From positions 10,315,012 to 10,379,011 of the forward strand of contig OZ024809.1 of NCBI GenBank assembly GCA_964017045.1: a DNA stretch of 64,000 bases, in the 5' to 3' direction. The notes under the pieces are model-generated. The model was given only the letters and a program-made list of their open reading frames with translations, had not been told where the DNA came from and searched no databases. This document shows positions 9,001-18,589 of this stretch, piece after piece (position 1 is the stretch's first letter; each line of letters starts with the position of its first letter). This stretch comes from Omphiscola glabra. Taxonomy: Eukaryota > Mollusca > Gastropoda > Lymnaeidae. The translations under genes and the position numbers were made by a program.

Positions 9001-11839
9001 ATAATTTCGATCTTATTTTTCTTGAACTCTGATATCCATTCACCATTTAGAACTGTTCCATCCAGCCGTATCTTCCATCCAGTCGTCTATACAGCATTAT
9101 ATCCAACATAACATTCTATGCAGCTATCAATACCCATTTAACCATCCAACTATACATATCTATCCACCCTTTAATATTTCAATCTTTATATCTAATAACA
9201 TATTGATCCTTCCATTTATCCACCCTTTTTCAACCATCCATTCTTACATCTTCCCATCTATCCATCCTAAGATCCAGGCATCGATTACATCATTCCATCC
9301 AGAAATTTATCCATCCTGCCAACGACAACTATCCATCCTTCCATATATATCTCCTTCCATCTATATCTCCTTCCATCTATATCTCCTTCCATCTATATCT
9401 CCTTCCATCCCTCCAGCCATCTATCCCACATCCAAATATATATCCATCTGGAAGTCCAGACATATATCCACACTCTCATTTATCTAGCTGCTATCCAGAC
9501 ATACATCCGTCCTGTCATCCAGACATATATTCCTCCTGCCATCGACCCATTTATCCATCCTGTCATCCAGACATCTATCCATCATTTCATTCAGACCTAT
9601 TTCTGTATCAAAGATCATCGATCATGTCAACGGTTCTCTTGTTTTACCAACAGTACCGCCCCCTGTCGTCAACCCCAACAATTTCTCCATGAGCAGAGCG
9701 TCCTTGCACAAGAAGCTGGTCCCGTCATCCTATGAGAATAAAGATAATTGTAAGCAGGCTTTACTTTCATCACGTGGTTTCAGCAAATCGTTCTTAAATG
9801 ACATACACCCATACCTCGCTTTACGGCCTAGATAATCTCAGGAAAAGTTGGCCTTTCGATATGTTCTTTGCAGTTAGCTCTTGGCCGTATAATGAAACAT
9901 CGTGGGCCGTAAACCGAAAAAAAAACATAATTTAAAAAGGCCGTAATAGCGAAATGCCGTATAAAGAGCGGCCTTATAGCGAGGTATAGGTGTACTAAAG
10001 CAGAGCCGCCTAAGGGGAGAAGTTGAAACTAAAGAGAGGATATCTATTGGCCGTATAATGAAACATCGTGGGCCGTAAACCGAAAAAGTGCCATAATTTA
10101 AAGTTGGCCGTAAAGCGAAAAGCCGTATAAAGAGCGGCCGTATAGCGAGGTATAGGTGTACTTGTTTTCATGAAACTCAATGGACTACGATTAGTCACTT
10201 CCTTGTTTTGTCACGTGATACGTACCAGCCATTAGTAGGCTTTCTGCTACACATAACAACACATAACAACAGATAAACAGCTGATCAGCCATTGCCATTA
10301 TCATTAATTCTAAAGCAAAATGTTTGTCTCCATCAGCGCTTCCCCAGTGTTAATTAAAATGTTACTTTTCAAAATAATCTTGAATACACGTGTTTTTTTT
10401 AAAATGACATTCATAAATGTGACAATAATTATAATTCAGTTATGATTAAAGGAAGAAAGTTGTTTGAAGAAAAATTTGTGAGCGACTAGTGTGTTGCAGA
10501 CAGCCTACCGGAAGTATTACTTGTTTTTACACGTATCACGTGACAAAACAATCGACTAATCGTAGTCCATTCATTCCACGTGCTGTTTTCACCACTCTCC
10601 AAACTAAAATGCTCACCCGCGAACAAATTCAGTCAGTGCCATATAATTTTACTCTCCAACCAGATCCTTACTTCCACCCTGACAACGAGGCGTTCCCGCT
10701 CTACTTCGCCAAGGATGAGACCACGCCCCTTCTGGAGCACACGAGGAATATGGACTTGATGACCACGGGGATGCCCATCCGTGAATCAGGGGCTTATCTG
10801 GTGTACTGTAGCGTGGCGTTCAAGCCGGACTCGGCACAGCCGTGTCAGACGTTTGCACAAAAGGTAATTAAACCATGTTACTTGAGTCGGGTAACAGCGG
10901 TGACGTCATCATATCCTCTTCGCTTCGCCACGTTTGTTTGGTTAAACACGCAGACTTGAGGGTACTGCTCCTAGGCAACCTCTCTTTTTATCATCTCCCA
11001 GCTGCGGTGTGAATTAGTCATGCCGCAGAAAACCACGTAAACCCTATTAGAGGGCGTCTGTTAACACCTACGAGTCCCCCCGGGGTGGGAAGGGGGGGCT
11101 TTAGAGACGTAAATTGTATCCACCCCAGCCAAAGGAAGTCCGGCCCGGTTGCTGTGTAAGCATCACCCCGGCTGGCCAGGCGTCCCTTCTCTGATGCGGC
11201 CTCACTCGCATAGTCAGTCGAGTGGAAGGGTGGGTGGGGCTGTCTCAGGGGCGGGGAGCCCTCGGCATGCCGCTTCGCAGCCTGACTGGAATAGAGACCA
11301 CTGGGGGAGTGGTTGAATGCCAGTTGGGGGCGGTGGAGGTGTGTTGGGGAAGACCTTATGAGCCTCGGCTCGATGGTCTGCTGATTTTCTTACGTAAGTT
11401 TGGTTAAACATGAAGCGCTTTTGTTGTTTTTTTCATGACGTATCAGGCAGCGCCATCTTGTTTTTGTTTGTCCTCAGACATGGAGTGTCAACATCACCAG
11501 GGTGCGGCCCAATGACGACACGTTTACGGGAGTGATTCTAACGTCCAGACACACGTGCTGCGACGACTGTGTCAGAAACCAGGAGACTAGCTACACAGGT
11601 ACAACAACACACTTATAACAGATACACACTGAAATATAGTGTTATAGAAGCTAGATGATTACTTAGGTATGGTTATGGAGAAATTAAGTACACTATATTT
11701 GTGTGTATTTTCAGCTGGAGTTTTTATTCTCAAAGAAATGGACATGTTGCACGTGGACGTTTCCGGCGAGGGGCTGGTCAGCTATAAACCACAATCAACA
11801 TTCTTTGGCGTGACCATGTTGAGCTCTGTCGACACATAG
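5974..11839 (+). CDS. TNF superfamily ligand, type II membrane protein (8 exons, 326 aa)
   Basis: Join 5974-6068, 7991-8120, 8535-8693, 8873-8900, 9654-9749, 10637-10863, 11478-11598, 11715-11839; the total of 981 nt is 327 codons in frame. Residues 1-40 are cytoplasmic and about 42-64 form one hydrophobic segment (LFTVAALLLSVTALVLALVI), giving type II topology. Residues 65-150 form a stalk with CVKC, a CC pair near 114 and two possible N-glycosylation sites. The TNF homology domain (about 150-326) shows SGAYLVYCSV, AGVFILKEMDMLHVDV and the C-terminal STFFGV signature. The unusual CCDDC (272-276) could add disulfides. Family knowledge: such ligands trimerise and engage TNF receptors in immune or death signalling. 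The exon set is inferred from splice consensus and phase. The exon 6 acceptor is the least certain because an upstream acceptor is also phase-compatible. No furin site was seen. The nearest AATAAA is about 2 kb downstream (13894). Confidence 0.85.
6437..6630. mobile_element. hAT-like MITE, ends CAGTGGTCGGCAAA
   Basis: Terminal inverted repeats CAGTGGTCGGCAAA and TTTGTCGACCACTG bound 194 bp. The interior aligns with the second copy at 58137-58313, including AACATGGTTCTTGACA and TTGGCTCTTTTGACTAATGA. No transposase is encoded. A clean 8-bp target duplication is not visible. It sits in intron 1 of the TNF ligand gene. Confidence 0.75.
6650..6855. repeat. Degenerate ~23-bp tandem repeat
   Basis: Around seven diverged copies related to TCACTGGGATATAATTATTTATG, directly after the MITE at 6437-6630. 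Confidence 0.8.
7188..7285. repeat. 13-bp tandem repeat
   Basis: Unit CACAGTCACCCCA, about seven copies, in intron 1 of the TNF ligand gene. The His/Thr/Pro frame across it is an artefact. Confidence 0.9.
7397..7562. mobile_element. hAT-type MITE (CAGTGGCGTAGC family), with TSD
   Basis: Inverted ends CAGTGGCGTAGCGAG and CACTACGCCACTG enclose 166 bp with no coding capacity. It is flanked by the perfect 8-bp direct repeat GTGGTGAA (7389-7396 and 7563-7570), as expected for hAT transposition. Other copies lie at 36548, 44468 and 59143. Confidence 0.92.
7991..8120 (+). CDS. TNF ligand exon 2: transmembrane segment
   Basis: Acceptor CTTCCATAG|A, donor AAACAG|GTTAGT, entered in phase 2 and left in phase 0. 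It encodes LLSEKCIKICNV followed by a ~22-residue hydrophobic helix and then a polar stalk. The helix placement near the N-terminus without a signal peptide supports type II topology. Confidence 0.85.
8535..8693 (+). CDS. TNF ligand exon 3: extracellular Cys stalk
   Basis: Acceptor CCCCAG|GCA, donor GACCTG|GTGAGT, phase 0 at both ends, 53 codons. It contains a CxxC (CVKC), an acidic amphipathic stretch and a CC pair (EKCCARNQTQ). The N-terminal NSS and the NQT are candidate N-glycosylation sites. Confidence 0.75.
8700..8845. repeat. 23-bp tandem repeat abutting a splice donor
   Basis: Copies of ATGTTAAACTTTTGAAGTACTGT begin 7 bp after the exon 3 donor. The later diverged copies contain GTGAGT (at about 8783, 8811 and 8832), resembling the authentic donor. 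Confidence 0.85.
8873..8900 (+). CDS. TNF ligand exon 4: 28-nt microexon
   Basis: TTTTGTAG|GTT ... CATTGG|GTAAGT, entering in phase 0 and leaving in phase 1. It encodes VMNRTLKPL with an N-glycosylation sequon (NRT). Strong flanking sites and a phase that links exons 3 and 5 support it despite its size. Confidence 0.65.
9040..9610. repeat. TCCA-rich degenerate microsatellite
   Basis: Irregular (TCCA)n/(TCCATCTATATC)n sequence in TNF ligand intron 4; four clean copies of CTCCTTCCATCTATAT occur near 9350-9410. Confidence 0.85.
9654..9749 (+). CDS. TNF ligand exon 5: start of TNF homology domain
   Basis: Acceptor CCAACAG|TAC, donor GATAATT|GTAAGC, 96 nt, phase 1 at both ends. It encodes VPPPVVNPNNFS followed by SRASLHKKLVPSS, which fits the first beta strand region of a TNF homology domain. 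Confidence 0.65.
9804..9994. mobile_element. TA-flanked MITE, ends CACCYATACCTCGCT
   Basis: Terminal inverted repeats TACACCCATACCTCGCT and AGCGAGGTATAGGTGTA, bounded by TA, suggest a Tc1/mariner-type non-autonomous element of about 190 bp. Its 3' 114 bp (9881-9994) are repeated at 10047-10160. Confidence 0.75.
10047..10160. mobile_element. Partial copy of the TA-flanked MITE
   Basis: 114 bp matching 9881-9994, from TTGGCCGTATAATGAAACAT to GCGAGGTATAGGTGTA. The 5' part is missing, so it is a truncated insertion or a local duplication. Confidence 0.8.
10179..10573. mobile_element. Foldback element with ~70-bp inverted arms
   Basis: ATGGACTACGATTAGTC...TTGTTTTGTCACGTGATACG (10180-10222) is the inverse of CGTATCACGTGACAAAACAA...GACTAATCGTAGTCCAT (10533-10571). 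Weaker pairing continues inward (GTAGGCTTTCTGCTAC versus GTTGCAGACAGCCTAC). The right arm ends about 65 bp before exon 6 of the TNF ligand gene. The frame running upstream from that exon into the arm is therefore not coding. Confidence 0.75.
10637..10863 (+). CDS. TNF ligand exon 6: TNF homology domain core
   Basis: The acceptor TTCAGTCAG|TG is phase-1 compatible with exon 5; the donor CAAAAG|GTAATT is phase 0. It encodes LPYNFTLQPDPYFHPDNE, a central region and SGAYLVYCSVAF, the conserved G-x-Y-x-V-Y strand of TNF ligands. The frame stays open upstream to 10489. A further phase-1 acceptor exists there (10489), but it lies in the foldback element, so I prefer 10637. Confidence 0.75.
10963..11400 (+). 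repeat. GC-rich interspersed repeat, unclassified
   Basis: Much more GC-rich than its surroundings and located inside a TNF ligand intron. CTGCTCCTAGGCAACC, CCCAGCT and TAGAGGGCGTC recur in the same order, inverted, at 57360-57735. Probably a retroelement-derived piece; no ORF evidence. Confidence 0.55.
11478..11598 (+). CDS. TNF ligand exon 7: domain with CCDDC
   Basis: Acceptor TCCTCAG|ACA, donor CTACACAG|GTACAA, entered in phase 0 and left in phase 1. It encodes TWSVNITRVRPNDDTFTG and then TSRHTCCDDCVRNQ. The Cys cluster is not in the classic vertebrate TNF loop pattern. Confidence 0.85.
11715..11839 (+). CDS. TNF ligand exon 8: C-terminal strands and stop
   Basis: Acceptor TATTTTCAG|CTG. 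It encodes AGVFILKEMDMLHVDVSG and the terminal STFFGVTML signature that closes TNF homology domains. The stop is TAG at 11837-11839. The last 29 coding nt lie in the first copy of a 40-bp triplication. Confidence 0.9.
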
Positions 11840-11930
11840 AAGTGACTCTGTGACCATGTTGAGCCATGTGGACACATAGAAGTGACCTTATGACCATGTT
11901 GAGCTCTATGGACACACAGAAGTTACCTTA
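11811..11930. repeat. 40-bp triplication including the TNF ligand stop codon
   Basis: Three copies start with TGACCATGTTGAGC at 11811, 11851 and 11891. The first carries the functional end of the reading frame and TAG; the second repeats GACACATAG in the 3' UTR; the third has changed to GACACACAG. Confidence 0.9.
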
Positions 11931-11934
11931 TTCT

Positions 11935-12820
11935 GGCCCCTTCTTAAACTGATCTCATTCATCGACCCAAGGGGTTGGGGAAAACGGTCAGCGGGCCCAT
12001 TACGACCCGTGACTTCGGTTTATTCGATCCACGGAGCCAAATGTGATGGAGTGACAGAAACATAAGTGCCTGTGCATATTATGCCTGGAGCCATAACAGA
12101 AGATTTTTTTTTTTTAAATTATTGAGTCATAACAACAACAAAATTCTGTAAAATGTAGATGCTACAGAAATCGTCGTGTATCACATATGATGACGGATAA
12201 AACATTTGTAGTGGACGGAAAGTTTTAGTTGGGAAAATGTTTACGCCTTTTCAGAATATTGTATGCCCAACGCCTATGGCCATTCACTGCATTGTTTATC
12301 TATAGGCGATTGTGTGTAAAATTCTGGGATTGATCTTTTGTCTTGGAGTCTATTGTTTCAACCGAGAACTTCATCGCTCCTATATTCTCATATAATGTGA
12401 GTGTCCCCCGTCCCCACCCCACCCCAATAGCTGACGAAAATAAGAGCGGAATATTCCGACTTAACCTACGACACTTCTGTCACGAGACTGGGTTGAGTGA
12501 AGATTTCCAGCAAATTATTTTTTTTAATTTAGAGCTGATATTTTCTTGAATGACATAGAACATTTGAACTGTTTGCTTACAAAAAAAAGTGAATGGCATT
12601 AGAAATTAGCTCTCCCAACATGTGAACGAATGTCAAGCTGGTTTCTGGGGGGGGGGGGGGGGGCAAAAAAGGGTCTTTTTTCCGAACTGCTTGTGTGAGA
12701 AGATGTATCTGTTTTCAAAGGAAATTTGGAAAATCTAGTAAAAGATAAGTCTTTCTAATCGTCATGGGAAGGAGTACTCACTTTTGATCTCAGATTAATG
12801 TTTATAGAACCGGAAAAGGG
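11935..12820. other. Spacer or 3' UTR, no gene seen
   Basis: Downstream of the TNF ligand stop. It contains a poly-G run near 12647-12663 and no AATAAA. A short frame at 12343-12549 shows no recognisable motif. Confidence 0.5.
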
Positions 12821-12821
12821 A

Positions 12822-13712
12822 CGAGTTTCATCCTTCTCATTGATGTCATCCTTATTGAAGTCATCCTTCTCATTGATTTCATCCTTCTCATTGATGTCAT
12901 CCTTATTGAAGTCATCCTTCTCATTGATGTCATCCTTCTCATTGATGTCATCCTTCTCATTGATGTCATCCTTCTCATTGATGTCATCCTTCTCATTGAT
13001 GTCATCCTTCTCATTGATGTCATCCTTCTCATTGATGTCATCCTTCTCATTGATGTCATCCTTATTGAAGTCATCCTTCTCATAGATGTCATCCTTATTG
13101 AAGTCATCCTTCTCATTGATGTCATCCTTATTGGAGTCATCCTTCTCATTGGTGTCATCCTTCTCATTGATGTCATCCTTCTCATTGATGTCATCCTTAT
13201 TGAAGTCATCCTTCTCATTGATGTCATCCTTATTGAAGTCGTCCTTCTCATTGATGTCATCCTTCTCATTGATGTCATCCTTCTCATTGATGTCATCCTT
13301 CTTATTGATGTCATCCTTCTCATTGATGTCATCCTTCTCATTGATGTCATCCTTCTCATTGGTGTCATCCGTCCCATTGATATGTTATTCTTCTCATTGA
13401 TGTCATCCTTCTCATTGATGTCATCCTTATTGAAGTCATCCTTCTCATTGATGTCATCCTTCTCATTGATGTCATCCTTCTCATTGATGTCATCCTTCTT
13501 ATTGATGTCATCCTTCTCATTGATGTCATCCTTCTCATTGATGTCATCCTTCTCATTGATGTCATCCTTCTCATTGATGTCATCCTTCTTATTGATGTCA
13601 TCCTTCTCATTGATGTCATCCTTCTCATTGATGTCATCCTTCTCATTGGTGTCATCCGTCCCATTGATATGTCATCCTTCTCATTGATGTCATCCTTCTC
13701 ATTAAGAAAATA
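12822..13712. repeat. 18-bp minisatellite with 15-bp variant units
   Basis: Main unit TTCTCATTGATGTCATCC (18 bp) with interspersed 15-bp units TTATTGAAGTCATCC, about 50 copies. A block of about 290 bp recurs (both parts end in GGTGTCATCCGTCCCATTGATATGT at about 13350-13384 and 13644-13673), showing higher-order duplication. Confidence 0.95.
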
Positions 13713-13714
13713 AT

Positions 13715-14200
13715 GTGGATTGTGCAATAAGTGTTTCTATGTCATTTTTATTAATAAAAACAAATTAAATGCGTCACCTGACTGTCCGAAAATACACAAT
13801 TATTTTACAATACTTTAAATCCATGTGTGTCTTATATGTTTTAAAAAGACTATACCATTTTTTTCAGATATTCTGATCATATCAACGTCTTTTCAATAAA
13901 CTTTTATAGTAAACAGGAAAAGTGTACATTAATTTATTATATGTTATTAATTTCTTTATGTAAGCTAGTGTAATTCTTGTATGTACAACTTCCCTTTGAC
14001 TTGCATGAACAGCTGGGGAATATCTTCTCTGAACAGGTCGTGTATTTCTTGGGTGCGGGATAGCCGTGTGGTTTAAAATTAGTCGATCCCAGGCTTGTAG
14101 ACTGGAGACAATCGCCAACAAGCAAAAACAGCACCACCCCTTCCCCCCCCCCCCCCCCGGTTAACCTTGGATGGCAACTCATCTAAAAGAAGGCAAACTC
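13715..14200. other. AT-rich spacer
   Basis: It holds AATAAA at 13894-13899, the first canonical polyadenylation hexamer after the TNF ligand gene, and a poly-C run at 14144-14158. No coding evidence. Confidence 0.4.
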
Positions 14201-14204
14201 TGAA

Positions 14205-14399
14205 ATTCCCGGGCGTGTAACACCGACCATCGGTCGCTGTCGGTGCTTCCCGGGCGTGTAACACCGACCATCGGTCACAGTCGGTGCTTCCCGGGCGTGT
14301 AACACCGACCATCGGTCACAGTCGGTGCTTCCCGGGCGTGTAACACCGACCATCGGTCGCTGTCGGTGCTTCCCTGGCGTGTAACACCGACCATCGGTC
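14205..14399. repeat. 41-bp tandem repeat x5 with internal hairpin
   Basis: The unit includes GGGCGTGTAACACCGACCAT and CGGTC(GCTG/ACAG)TCGGTGCTT, repeated at 14221, 14262, 14303, 14344 and 14385. Each unit can fold: CACCGAC pairs with GTCGGTG, and ACCGA/TCGGT nests inside. Confidence 0.95.
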
Positions 14400-14884
14400 A
14401 AAATCAAATTATTTTTTATTTTTTTGCGTTAAAATTGTACAATTGAAGCTTAGAAAGCAAAAAAAATATATTTTAAAAAAATCGATTCGTTCTAGAATAT
14501 CACCGTAGAAACGTCCAACATTGTATTTATAGCTACTATCTATCAAGGTAATTGTCATGAGAGACCATTAGAGTAGGTACCGTACCTCAAACTGATTCTT
14601 CAAAACAGTCCTATAGCTTTATTTTATACTGTCATGTCAAGAACTCATGATTCTAAGCACATGGACACACAACTTGTTCATATCAATGAATTAGTAAAAA
14701 AAAAAAAAAATGTTATGAATTTTTTAAATTGAGTTGCTGGCCTTTTTTTTTTTCTTTTTGCCACCATTATTTTATTTTAAATTTAAAGAGTTCATTAGTT
14801 TGGTCTTGCGACCATATATCAGTTTGCCTGTCGCTAAACATGAGTCATAGAAGATCAAAGCCATTGTCAGGAAAGAACAATCGA

Positions 14885-15116
14885 ATACCAGCAATGGTAT
14901 ACAATACCTAAGCATACCATGTTGAATTAGGGCTGATAGCAGTGACTAATACAACCCCCAGCAATGGTATACAATACCTTAGCATACCATGTTGAATTAG
15001 GGCTGATAGCAGTGACTAATACAACCTCCAGCAATGGTATACAATACCTTAGCATACCATGTTGAATTAGGGCTGATAGCAGTGACTAATACAACCCCCA
15101 GCAATGGTATACAGTA
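14885..15116. repeat. 70-bp tandem repeat, 3.3 copies
   Basis: Copies start with GCAATGGTATACAATACC at 14891, 14961, 15031 and 15101 (partial) and share GTTGAATTAGGGCTGATAGC. Confidence 0.95.
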
Positions 15117-15439
15117 CCACCCTTGATTATTGTTAGTTGTTACTAAACAGCTAGCAATTTAGTAGTTTTATAATTTTGATCTCAACCATTTTATTCTTTC
15201 AACTTCTTAATTATAATTTTTTAAAAATGTAATAACCCGAAAAGAAAGGGGGGAGGGAGTATCCCGTCATTCTTACGTCATCAAAAAACAAGACAAAAGA
15301 TAGTTTAAGCAGGGTTTTTTTTTCCTTTCACATCGTTACTGCTGTCTTTTCTTCTCTTTCTTCACCACCATTATTCTTTGAAATTGTGTAAATAAAATTG
15401 GATAAATAGATTTTAGAAAATATTTTTTTGAATACCCCT

Positions 15440-15640
15440 GTCATTTAGAGAGTAACTATGTCTTTTTAAGAGTACCTCTGTCGTTTTTAGAGTACCTCTG
15501 TCGTTTTTAAGAGTACCTCTGTCGTTTTTAAAGTAACTATGTCGTTTTTAAGAGTACCTCTGTCGTTTTTAGAGTAACTGTCATTTTTAGAGTACCTATG
15601 TCGTTTTTAGAGTAACTATGTCATTTTTAAGAGTACCGAT
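15440..15640. repeat. ~20-bp tandem repeat
   Basis: About ten imperfect copies of AGAGTACCTCTGTCGTTTTT with length variation. Confidence 0.9.
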
Positions 15641-15649
15641 TTCCAATAA

Positions 15650-17160
15650 TAATAGCTTAACCGGGAGCAGTTTTTTTTTTACACAAGGTCTGGGTATTTT
15701 GAGAAAATACCCCGCGTGTCCAAGTGTTACAACAATGAGGTAACTGCTCATTTTTTATAAACAATAGTCCGACAGAATGTCCTGAGTCCTACAGACTGTC
15801 CTTGCACCATGCCAGAGGCTCTTATTTGATTAATATAATAGTCGCCTCGTCCTAATAAAGAAAAAAATTCAACCTTTTTTTACCTGAGCCCAACCGTCAC
15901 GCATGACGCTCGCCGCGTGACAGCTTTTTTTCTTCACTCAGTACCATAAATATGAAACTTCTTGGAAAAAGGGGTGGGGGCGGTTGTGAAAAGGAGCAGG
16001 ACACGCCAGAAGCGAAATATATTTAAGTAAGAGATAATTCATGGAAAAATAAAATTATGTGCGTGTATTTTAATCCATCCATTGCCTTTAATTTCATTGC
16101 TTAAGACAGAAAATGCGGGCTGTCACTATCATGTGTAAAAACAAAAGTGCCTCTATAGATTTTAAAAAAATGCCTTGCCACCCCCTTATGTTTGGTGCCC
16201 GCCCCCCCCCCCTTCCACCACCCTTGATTTACATGGCGCTGCTGTCCATGATTCCTGTCGTAGAGCCCACACATCATTATTTTGTAGATACATTGTAGGC
16301 TTGTTGACATACTGATTGCTTATGTTTTTATGATATGTACCGTATTTAATTACACCACCTTCTAAGTATGTTAAAAGTGACATTATAATATATGAGCTGT
16401 GCCTTTTGTAACATTTCTACAACATTTCTTCAACATTTATACAACATTTATACAAAATTTTTACAACACTTGTTACAAATGCAAACACAAAAATTCAACA
16501 GTAGTTTCAAGTCTCTGAATTTTACCAAAAAAAGTTATAAAATTGTTTAATCATAAAACAAAAATACAAAAAGGAATATTGCTTAAAAAGTGGGGGATGG
16601 GGGTCATATTTACAGGTCATAATTAAAAAGACTATTTGTATTACGGTACCAATAAATCAGCTACACAAAAATATTTTAAAAAATCTAAAAAACCACCCAA
16701 ACAAATCACCATTTTATCACACAATGTCAACTAACAAAAGATCAAGAATAATGTGGGGACAAAGTAGGGCAACAGTGACGTCATCAGAGCGGAGGCTGTA
16801 TCACCAGTATCAGGTCTCAAAACTTCCAAATCCCTTGACCTGTATCCATGGTAACGACGAGGGACAAAAAAACATTTTAAAATACTGCTTAGGTGTTAGA
16901 CAATTATTATTTTTTCCATAATAAACCAGACATAAGAACAAGACATGACGTACGCAAAGGGAAAAGAAAGGAAAGGTAGAGAGAAGAGTGAGTCTGGAAG
17001 AAACTGAGAGAGAGAGTGAGTCAGGGAAATTACTTATTACTAAAGTTGTTGGTTGCGGTTTCAACAGAAAAAATGTAAAAAAATGTTACGTATTTGCCAG
17101 CCAGCTTACAGCCTTCATTGATATCATGTTTCTAGTATACACTTGGTACTTATATTGGGG
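15650..17160. other. Spacer without supported gene
   Basis: AT-rich, with scattered homopolymers and a CT-rich stretch. Short frames (16113-16310, 16724-16921, 16810-17064) carry no recognisable domain and overlap each other on both strands. Confidence 0.5.
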
Positions 17161-17168
17161 CAAATGAG

Positions 17169-17328
17169 CAAAACAAAGTATGGTAAAAACCTGGAAAAGA
17201 AGAACGCAACAAAACAACGAACGAGCCGGCAAGATGCCTTCACCGTTGAACAAACAACTGATATTGAAGGCTTCTTGTTTTGTTGCATAATTTTTTTTGT
17301 TTCAAGTTTTTCCAAAACTTTGTTTTGT
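17169..17328. mobile_element. MITE-like repeat with CAAAACAAAGT ends
   Basis: Outer inverted repeat CAAAACAAAGTATGG / ACTTTGTTTTG and a nested one formed by GAACGCAACAAAACAACG and TCTTGTTTTGTTGCAT. The core GCAACAAAACAACGAACG recurs at about 40215, 43517 and 53055. Confidence 0.65.
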
Positions 17329-17547
17329 TTGTATCCATTGTTCTAACGTGATTACAGTCTCACCCCTTTATTACTATTTATATTTAGCACATGTTCATTT
17401 TGAAGATTACGGAGTACTTTGAGGTTTTGAAAAGGATCTTTAAATGTTTGAGCGCTGTGTCGGGGTCAACTCTAGGCTTTAGACTAGAGACAATGTCCGA
17501 AATAATGTGATGTGTTAGTTATAATGCTTTGGTCTTTTGGTGTGTTA

Positions 17548-18570
17548 AAACGTCTTGTGATGTGCTGTGTTTAATTGAAATGTCTTGTGATGTGCTGTGT
17601 TTAATTGGAATGTCTTGTGATGTGCTGTGTTTAATTGCAATGTCTTGTGATGTGCTGTGTTTAATTGCAATGTCTTGTGATGTGCTGTGTTTAATTGCAA
17701 TGTCTTGTGATGTGCTGTGTTTAATTGCAATGTCTTGTGATGTGCTGTGTTTAATTGAAATGTCTTGTGATGTGCTGTGTTTAATTGGAATGTCTTGTGT
17801 GGTGCTGTGTTTAATTGGAATTTCTTGTGATGTGCTGTGTTTAATTGCAATGTCTTGTGATGTGCTGTGTTTAATTGCAATGTCTTGTGATGTGCTGTGT
17901 TTAATTGCAATGTCTTGTGATGTGCTGTGTTTAATTGGAATGTCTTGTGATGTGCTGTGTTTAATTGCAATGTCTTGTGTGGTGCTGTGTTTAATTGCAA
18001 TGTCTTGTGATGTGCTGTGTTTAATTGCAATGTCTTGTGATGTGCTGTGTTTAATTGCAATGTCTTGTGATGTGCTGTGTTTAATTGCAATGTCTTGTGA
18101 TGTGCTGTGTTTAATTGCAATGTCTTGTGATGTGCTGTGTTTAATTGCAATGTCTTGTGATGTGTTGTGTTTAATTGCAATGTCTTGTGATGTGCTGTGT
18201 TTAATTGCAATGTCTTGTGATGTGCTGTGTTTAATTGCAATGTCTTGTGATGTGCTGTGTTTAATTGCAATGTCTTGTGATGTGCTGTGTTTAATTGCAA
18301 TGTCTTGTGATGTGCTGTGTTTAATTGCAATGTCTTGTGATGTGTTGTGTTTAATTGAAATGTCTTGTGATGTGCTGTGTTTAATTGAAATGTCTTGTGA
18401 TGTGCTGTGTTTAATTGAAATGTCTTGTGATGTGCTGTGTTTAATTGAAATGTCTTGTGATGTGCTGTGTTTAATTGAAATGTCTTGTGATGTGTTGTGT
18501 TTAATTGAAATGTCTTGTGATGTGTTGTGTTTAATTGCAATGTCTTGTGATGTGCTGTGCGAAATTGTGT
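17548..18570. repeat. 30-bp minisatellite, about 34 copies
   Basis: Unit TGTCTTGTGATGTGCTGTGT followed by TTAATTGNAA, in perfect 30-bp register for about 1 kb. Variation concentrates at one base (A, G or C in TTGNAA), with rare GTGTGGTGC and GTGTTGTGT changes. The array is open in several frames because 30 is a multiple of 3. Confidence 0.97.
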
Positions 18571-18589
18571 ATTGATGTTTTAATGTGAC

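Noticed and set aside
10489..10636. Upstream extension of TNF ligand exon 6 (frame open from 10489)
   Set aside because: This part lies in the right arm of a foldback element. An acceptor at 10489 would also fit the phase, but 10637 avoids the inserted element.
12802..13727. MRRMTS and FSLMSS repeat proteins
   Set aside because: Same effect: 18/15-bp units are multiples of three, so frames stay open on both strands.
17548..18570. CRISPR array
   Set aside because: Repeats are head-to-tail with no unique spacers, and the genome is eukaryotic.
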